A stretch of 64,000 nucleotides of DNA from Echria macrotheca (Eukaryota; Ascomycota; Sordariomycetes; Sordariales; Schizotheciaceae). Under the pieces are notes generated by a model. That model had not been told where the DNA came from. It saw nothing but the letters and a program-made list of their open reading frames with translations, and did not search any database. The DNA is taken from the NCBI GenBank assembly GCA_030411725.1, contig MU839828.1, positions 1,550,001-1,614,000 on the forward strand, read 5' to 3'. Shown here one piece after another: positions 59,619 through 64,000 of the stretch; within the stretch, counting starts at the first letter, position 1, and each line of letters starts with the position of its first letter. Position numbers and translations under genes: made by a program.

Positions 59619-60452
59619 GCTGTACTTATACCGTGGTTTTAGGTGGCTTGTATTTAGGGTTGGGTATAGGTTGGTTAGGTATTGGAGTTTGGCTATGGAG
59701 TTTGGATACAGGTGGTAGGCAGGCAAACATGATACCAAATTATAAATTTATCTCCAAAACTCGGGGCTACTACATTAACGGTGATTAAAGCACAATGAGC
59801 ACGGTTGGTATGCCCTTTCTCGTACAGGTAATCAAGCAACCGCTTTATCACTAACGGTCTTGCGCGGTAAACTTGTTCCCGTCGCACGTAAACATCTCTG
59901 TTACGTCTCTTCCACTTGACGTGCCCGCAACCCACATCACTGGGAACCAGGAGCATTGCCTTGTTTACACAGCGCTTGGTGAACAACGGACAAGGGGCGT
60001 CGTACGGAAAAGAAAACGGACAGATTGATGGGTTGACTAATTGGTGATTTCGTATCCGACATGCCGTCACGGGGCCTTTTTATACTCTATTACTATGAGG
60101 TATGAGGGTAGACTGACATTATGAACACACACTCACTCTAGGGGAGGCATTATACAAAAGATTCACAACAAGGCAATGAATGCTCTTGATATAAACAATG
60201 GTGAATATACATAGATATACAAAAACGCACCAACGTCCATGCCATAATGTCTATATACACTGTACGTATGGAATACAAACCCCATCTAATTGTTTTAACA
60301 ATTAACACCCGGGGCCATCATGCAATATCTATATATACAACACCACCCGTTCATACCTATGCAACGTAGCCAGGTCGGCCAGTAGATATACAACAATACA
60401 GTACAATACATAGTCCATCCCTCTCCCTCCCTCCCTCCCTCCCTCCTCCCTT
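59619..60452. other. Convergent intergenic region
   Basis: Separates the 3' ends of the Atos-family (+) and PPR (-) genes. AT content is raised at 60,060-60,400. A CCCT-type repeat lies at its right edge. Nothing else is seen. Confidence 0.5.
60422..60450. repeat. CCCT tandem repeat next to the PPR stop codon
   Basis: CTCC/CCCT units run to within three bases of the stop codon of the minus-strand PPR gene, so they lie at the start of its 3' untranslated region. Confidence 0.75.
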
Positions 60453-63400
60453 CTACTGGTTCTTACTTTCCTCCTTCTTCGCCGCAGCAACCTTCCGCCT
60501 CTCAACCCTTGGTTTACTCTTCTCCACCACCCGCTTCCTTCGTTCCCTAAACACCTGCGCCTCACGCTCCAGCAGCGGCGGCTCCATGCCCTGCCGTGCC
60601 CGGCGCCGCTTATACATCAGCATGAGCCCGCGCTTCTCGGCCGCGATCGTGCGGTCCATGAGCTTCTCAAAGGCCGGGCCGAGGGAGAGGGCGGACGGGT
60701 CTTTTGATGGTACTACATACGTCTCGGACCGGGACCGGGACGCCTTTGACGTTGCTGGCACGAGCGGATCTTGGTCCTCTTCTTCGGTGTCTGTTTGCCA
60801 TTCGTCTTCGGTGGTAGTTTGTGGTGGTAGCGAGAAATCGTCTCCCGGTATGGGCAGGGCCATCATCCCCTTTTCCTTGTACAAGTCTTTTGCTGATCTT
60901 TTACGACCCGGGAGCGCTTTGGCCTCTGAACCGATGGCCAGGTTGCGCTTGACAAACTTGAACGCGTCCCTGTCCTTGACGGTATCCGGCTGGGAAGGCG
61001 CCAGGATCTTCTTGGCTTCGGCTTCCGGGTCGAAATGCTCGCCGCTCTCTTCCTGCCCTGCGAGAAGAGCCCGGTCGCGCTCCAGACGTGAGAGGGTGAC
61101 GGTGCTGACTGCGTGGATGGTCCGGGGACACGTAACCTCAATGTCGCTGAGCGTCATCCCGGCCTTGTCCGACCAGAGTGCCCCCCTCTTCCACTGCTTG
61201 TACTCGCGAGCTAAGGAAAGGAGAGTATACGATGTCGGCCACGGCGCGTAAGGATTACCGGCAAGCCTGCGCACTTCGAGCGGCAACTTTCCGCGCCGTA
61301 TGAGCCAGCCGGTCCAGTTGGGCATGAGTTGCGCCTCGCAGACGCGGAAAGCTTCATCGCGATAGCCCAGTGTAGCAAGCATCTGGACATAGAAGTTCCA
61401 GCCCTTGCGCTCGAGGTCGAAACCGGCCTCCCGTATACGGCCGACAAGAAGCATGAGGCCGTCTGGGTCCTTCTTGTCAAGATATACTCGCAGCATCGTC
61501 CTAATAGAATCCTCGAGGCGGAAACGGTTAAGCGGGTGGACTTTTTGGTTCTCGTCCGCATCGTTAATGGCGTCCCGAGTCTCCGAGGGCGACTGCCTCG
61601 ACTCTCGGGCTACCCTCTCAAAGAGGACTTCCCACAGCTGCATGGCTTGATCATAATCCTTGCGGTAGTATGCGTTCAGAAGCATGCTGTCGAGAAGCGT
61701 CACAGGAAGATCCCCGGCAATCTCGGCATCCCCAAACTGCTGTCTCCAGAGACCGAGAATCTTGTCGATTTCGGCATGTTTCCCAGCCCGCATCAGCATG
61801 AACAACATTCGCCTGTACAACCAAGCGTTCGCGCGCTTGTTGTTTACGTTTTCGGCCCTGCCCTCCTTGACATAGGCATAAAACAGCTCCAGAGCCGTTG
61901 AGACACAGACCTCTGGTGTGAAACCTTTTAGTTTCTTCAGCTGGGATATCCGCTTCCAATTCGTGAGAGCCTTGATGAGTGCGCTGGTCAGCTTGGCCGA
62001 CTGGCCAAAGTTCTCCCAGCCGATCTCGGCGGCCAGCTGCAATGCCGTGTCGAGCTCCCCGTCCTCGATCAGAGCTTCCAAGAGGAACGTCGAGATGGTC
62101 GCGCTCGGTGATATAGTGCCCTCTCTTGTCAGAGATCGGTAGAGATGCAAGGCGTCGCTTCCTTGTCGGCAGAGGCCCATCCCCCGGATGAGGTTTGCGT
62201 ATGTCGTCTGGGTATAGGCAACGCCGTATTCAGTCATGATCTCTAGGGTCCGGTAAAGCTCGCCCAAGTTCCGCCGAACGGCATAGTGCCTGAGCAGAGT
62301 GTTCCATAGAACTACCGAGTCGTTAGGCTGCGACAGTTTCTTGGTTGTTGTACGGCAAATGGTAACCGCCGTGTCGTACTGATCGTTCCTGCAGTACGCT
62401 TCAACCACCCAGTTGAGAATTGTCGGCCCTGGCTCGCGTCCCACGCCGCCAAGCCGCTGCACCGCAAGCTCATATAGCTGACGGACGGCATCGAGGTCGC
62501 CACGCCGGGCAGCCATCTCCATGACGATCTCGAAAGCTTTCGAGTTCGGATGTGACACCTCGCAGAGGCGAGTAAACGTCTCGATGCACCCCTCGTAGTC
62601 CCACGCCGCAGCGTGAGCCCGTAACACGGGGGACATGAGACGAGGCTGTTCTCTTATCTCCACACCCTCCTCTGCATGCATAAGAGGCTTGAGCTTCTCC
62701 CATTCCTCTTCGTATACGCGTTTCGTCTCGGCGACGTTGCCCTTGACGGCGACAGCAAGCACTCTGGTGGCCGCCCAACCCACCAAGTCCTTCTTGACAT
62801 GCTCAGGGTGGTGTTTGAACCACTCTTTGGTGAGGTGCGAGACAGCTTCCACCTCGCCGGCTTCGGCATATGCATATGCCATCTTCTCGTAAGCACCCGC
62901 ATCCATGTGGCCATGGACTGCATACCAGTCCTCCATGACCTGCTCAAGCATTCGAACGTCAAGCCGGCGAAGCACTCTCGTCATCGCTCGCAGAGTTTCG
63001 ATTTCGGGTCGAAAGCCCCGTGTCTTGCGAAAATGGCGATACAGCTTGACGGCCAACCAGCCTCGCCCTTCCTCGGCAAACTTGACAAGATGGAGCTCGC
63101 CGTTGCGAAAGTCCCCAGCTCGTTGGAGGATGAAGTCGACGTGGTTGGGAAATAACGTCAAGGACGTCGTTGCGATGTCCTTGAAAAGAATATCCATCTG
63201 GCTGCAAAAGTCCTTGTAGGTGCGGCTATGCTTCCATTTGACGTGTTTCTGGAGATACACCAAACCGCTCCTGAAGGTGAACGTCTCTGCCAGATGAGTG
63301 AATTTGGAGGGTTCGCATGAGCTGGATTTTTGCGCATTCAGCTTGACCACCTCCATGGCAAAGTCCCAGCGGCCGTCCTTCAGAGCGAACGCGAGGACAA

Positions 63401-64000
63401 GGTCTATGGTTGATGTAATGTCGCGTTCGAGAAGCGCCGTCTTGGTCAGCTGCAGAGCTGCGGGCTCGTCTCCGAGAAGGATAAGGACTTTGAGGACACC
63501 TTCGACGACTGGTGGTGTCCATTTTTCCGTCTCCAGCGTGTGGAACAAATCCAGGAGTCTTGTGAGGTGATCCCCCCTGGTCGAGTCTGAGAGATGGGCA
63601 ATAACTGTTGGCTTGAATTCGGCCTGTTCTTCGGGTCCAAGGCTGCTATATCCCATCAAGAGCAAGTCGAATGATTTTCCACGGCCCGAGGCAAGTGCCT
63701 GCTCTACAACTTGACGGCCTGATAGTCCCCGGCCCAGCTCTTGTTGCAACCACCGGCTCGATGACTCCGATACAGCTACCGGCGGTTGTGACACCAACGC
63801 CGGCGAATCTGTGATTCCATCGCCTGTTTCTGGCGGAAGCCGCGGTTCCGTCTCTTCTTCCAGTGACTCGTATGATGCGGCGCCTTGCAAGTCGTCGGAT
63901 GGGCCAGCGGCGTTCGGGGCACTGCTATCTGTAAGGGAGGACAGCAGACGGCTAGGAGCGCCGAGAGATCGTCCGGGCTCGAGACGGGTGAACGGGCTCA
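60453..64000 (-). CDS. Large pentatricopeptide repeat (PPR) protein, partial (5' end outside window)
   Basis: The reading frame is open to the window edge, so only the C-terminal 1,181 residues are visible and no start can be named. PPR-like helical pairs run through the middle, for example SVVLWNTLLRHYAVRRNLGE and TTYANLIRGMGLCRQGSDAL, spaced about 35 residues. Upstream helices (RGWLAVKLYRHFRKTRGFRP) continue the pattern. The C-terminus is strongly basic (RRKRVVEKSKPRVERRK). Size, organisation and basic tail resemble the N. crassa CYA-5 / yeast Pet309 class, which act in mitochondrial COX1 expression; this is inference from architecture. PPR proteins bind specific organellar RNAs. Expected location: mitochondrion. 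Confidence 0.85.
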   Translation of the reverse strand, partial: SPFTRLEPGRSLGAPSRLLSSLTDSSAPNAAGPSDDLQGAASYESLEEETEPRLPPETGDGITDSPALVSQPPVAVSESSSRWLQQELGRGLSGRQVVEQALASGRGKSFDLLLMGYSSLGPEEQAEFKPTVIAHLSDSTRGDHLTRLLDLFHTLETEKWTPPVVEGVLKVLILLGDEPAALQLTKTALLERDITSTIDLVLAFALKDGRWDFAMEVVKLNAQKSSSCEPSKFTHLAETFTFRSGLVYLQKHVKWKHSRTYKDFCSQMDILFKDIATTSLTLFPNHVDFILQRAGDFRNGELHLVKFAEEGRGWLAVKLYRHFRKTRGFRPEIETLRAMTRVLRRLDVRMLEQVMEDWYAVHGHMDAGAYEKMAYAYAEAGEVEAVSHLTKEWFKHHPEHVKKDLVGWAATRVLAVAVKGNVAETKRVYEEEWEKLKPLMHAEEGVEIREQPRLMSPVLRAHAAAWDYEGCIETFTRLCEVSHPNSKAFEIVMEMAARRGDLDAVRQLYELAVQRLGGVGREPGPTILNWVVEAYCRNDQYDTAVTICRTTTKKLSQPNDSVVLWNTLLRHYAVRRNLGELYRTLEIMTEYGVAYTQTTYANLIRGMGLCRQGSDALHLYRSLTREGTISPSATISTFLLEALIEDGELDTALQLAAEIGWENFGQSAKLTSALIKALTNWKRISQLKKLKGFTPEVCVSTALELFYAYVKEGRAENVNNKRANAWLYRRMLFMLMRAGKHAEIDKILGLWRQQFGDAEIAGDLPVTLLDSMLLNAYYRKDYDQAMQLWEVLFERVARESRQSPSETRDAINDADENQKVHPLNRFRLEDSIRTMLRVYLDKKDPDGLMLLVGRIREAGFDLERKGWNFYVQMLATLGYRDEAFRVCEAQLMPNWTGWLIRRGKLPLEVRRLAGNPYAPWPTSYTLLSLAREYKQWKRGALWSDKAGMTLSDIEVTCPRTIHAVSTVTLSRLERDRALLAGQEESGEHFDPEAEAKKILAPSQPDTVKDRDAFKFVKRNLAIGSEAKALPGRKRSAKDLYKEKGMMALPIPGDDFSLPPQTTTEDEWQTDTEEEDQDPLVPATSKASRSRSETYVVPSKDPSALSLGPAFEKLMDRTIAAEKRGLMLMYKRRRARQGMEPPLLEREAQVFRERRKRVVEKSKPRVERRKVAAAKKEESKNQ

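Overview
This window is nuclear DNA of a filamentous ascomycete, most likely a Sordariomycete and possibly Sordariales. The signs are short 46-90 nt spliceosomal introns with GTRNGT donors and CAG/TAG acceptors, GC-rich genes separated by long pyrimidine- and purine-tract intergenic regions, proteins that look like those of Neurospora and Chaetomiaceae, and one very AT-rich block with the transition signature of repeat-induced point mutation (RIP). I found no CRISPR array, operon, rRNA or convincing tRNA gene.

Layout. 0.4-2.7 kb: mitochondrial acetolactate synthase (+). 6.0-7.9 kb: a C2H2 zinc-finger protein (+) behind a long leader or promoter. 10.5-12.0 kb: a secreted AA9-type lytic polysaccharide monooxygenase with a Cys-rich tail (-). 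13.5-14.1 kb: mitochondrial Hsp10 (-). 14.6-17.9 kb: exocyst subunit Sec5 (-). 18.5-20.0 kb: NAD-isocitrate dehydrogenase subunit 2 (+). 23.3-31.8 kb: a dead nested transposon block. 33.2-33.5 kb: a small Ser-rich protein (+). 36.3-37.5 kb: a membrane-anchored protein of unknown function (+). 37.8-38.8 kb: a basic-secretory-protein-family metallopeptidase (-). 39.5-42.8 kb: a CLASP/Stu1 microtubule protein (+). 47.2-51.5 kb: a LIM-RhoGAP (+). 55.3-56.1 kb: the rRNA-processing protein Fyv7 (-). 57.2-59.6 kb: an Atos-family protein (+). 60.5 kb to the window end: the C-terminal 1,181 residues of a large PPR protein (-), whose 5' end lies outside.

The genes are mostly single-copy housekeeping functions with no shared pathway. 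Some loose links exist. Ilv2, Idh2, Hsp10 and probably the PPR protein act in mitochondria. Sec5, the LIM-RhoGAP and Stu1 belong to polarised growth, secretion and cytoskeleton. The LPMO is the only obvious secreted biomass enzyme.

The most distinctive structure is the AT-rich island. Its outer boundaries are 20-bp perfect terminal inverted repeats with an 8-bp target-site duplication, as in hAT DNA transposons. Inside lies a complete 5,687-bp Ty1/copia-type LTR retrotransposon on the minus strand, with two 282-bp LTRs and a 5-bp target-site duplication. Both are inactivated: LTR differences in the stretch compared are all transitions, the reverse-transcriptase Asp-Asp pair reads Asn-Asn, and the Gag zinc-knuckle cysteines read Tyr. 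Other points of interest are a Tyr-to-Phe change at the copper axial position of the LPMO, a possible alternative N-terminus of the LIM-RhoGAP inside its 466-nt intron, and a two-copy dispersed repeat that keeps a hairpin.
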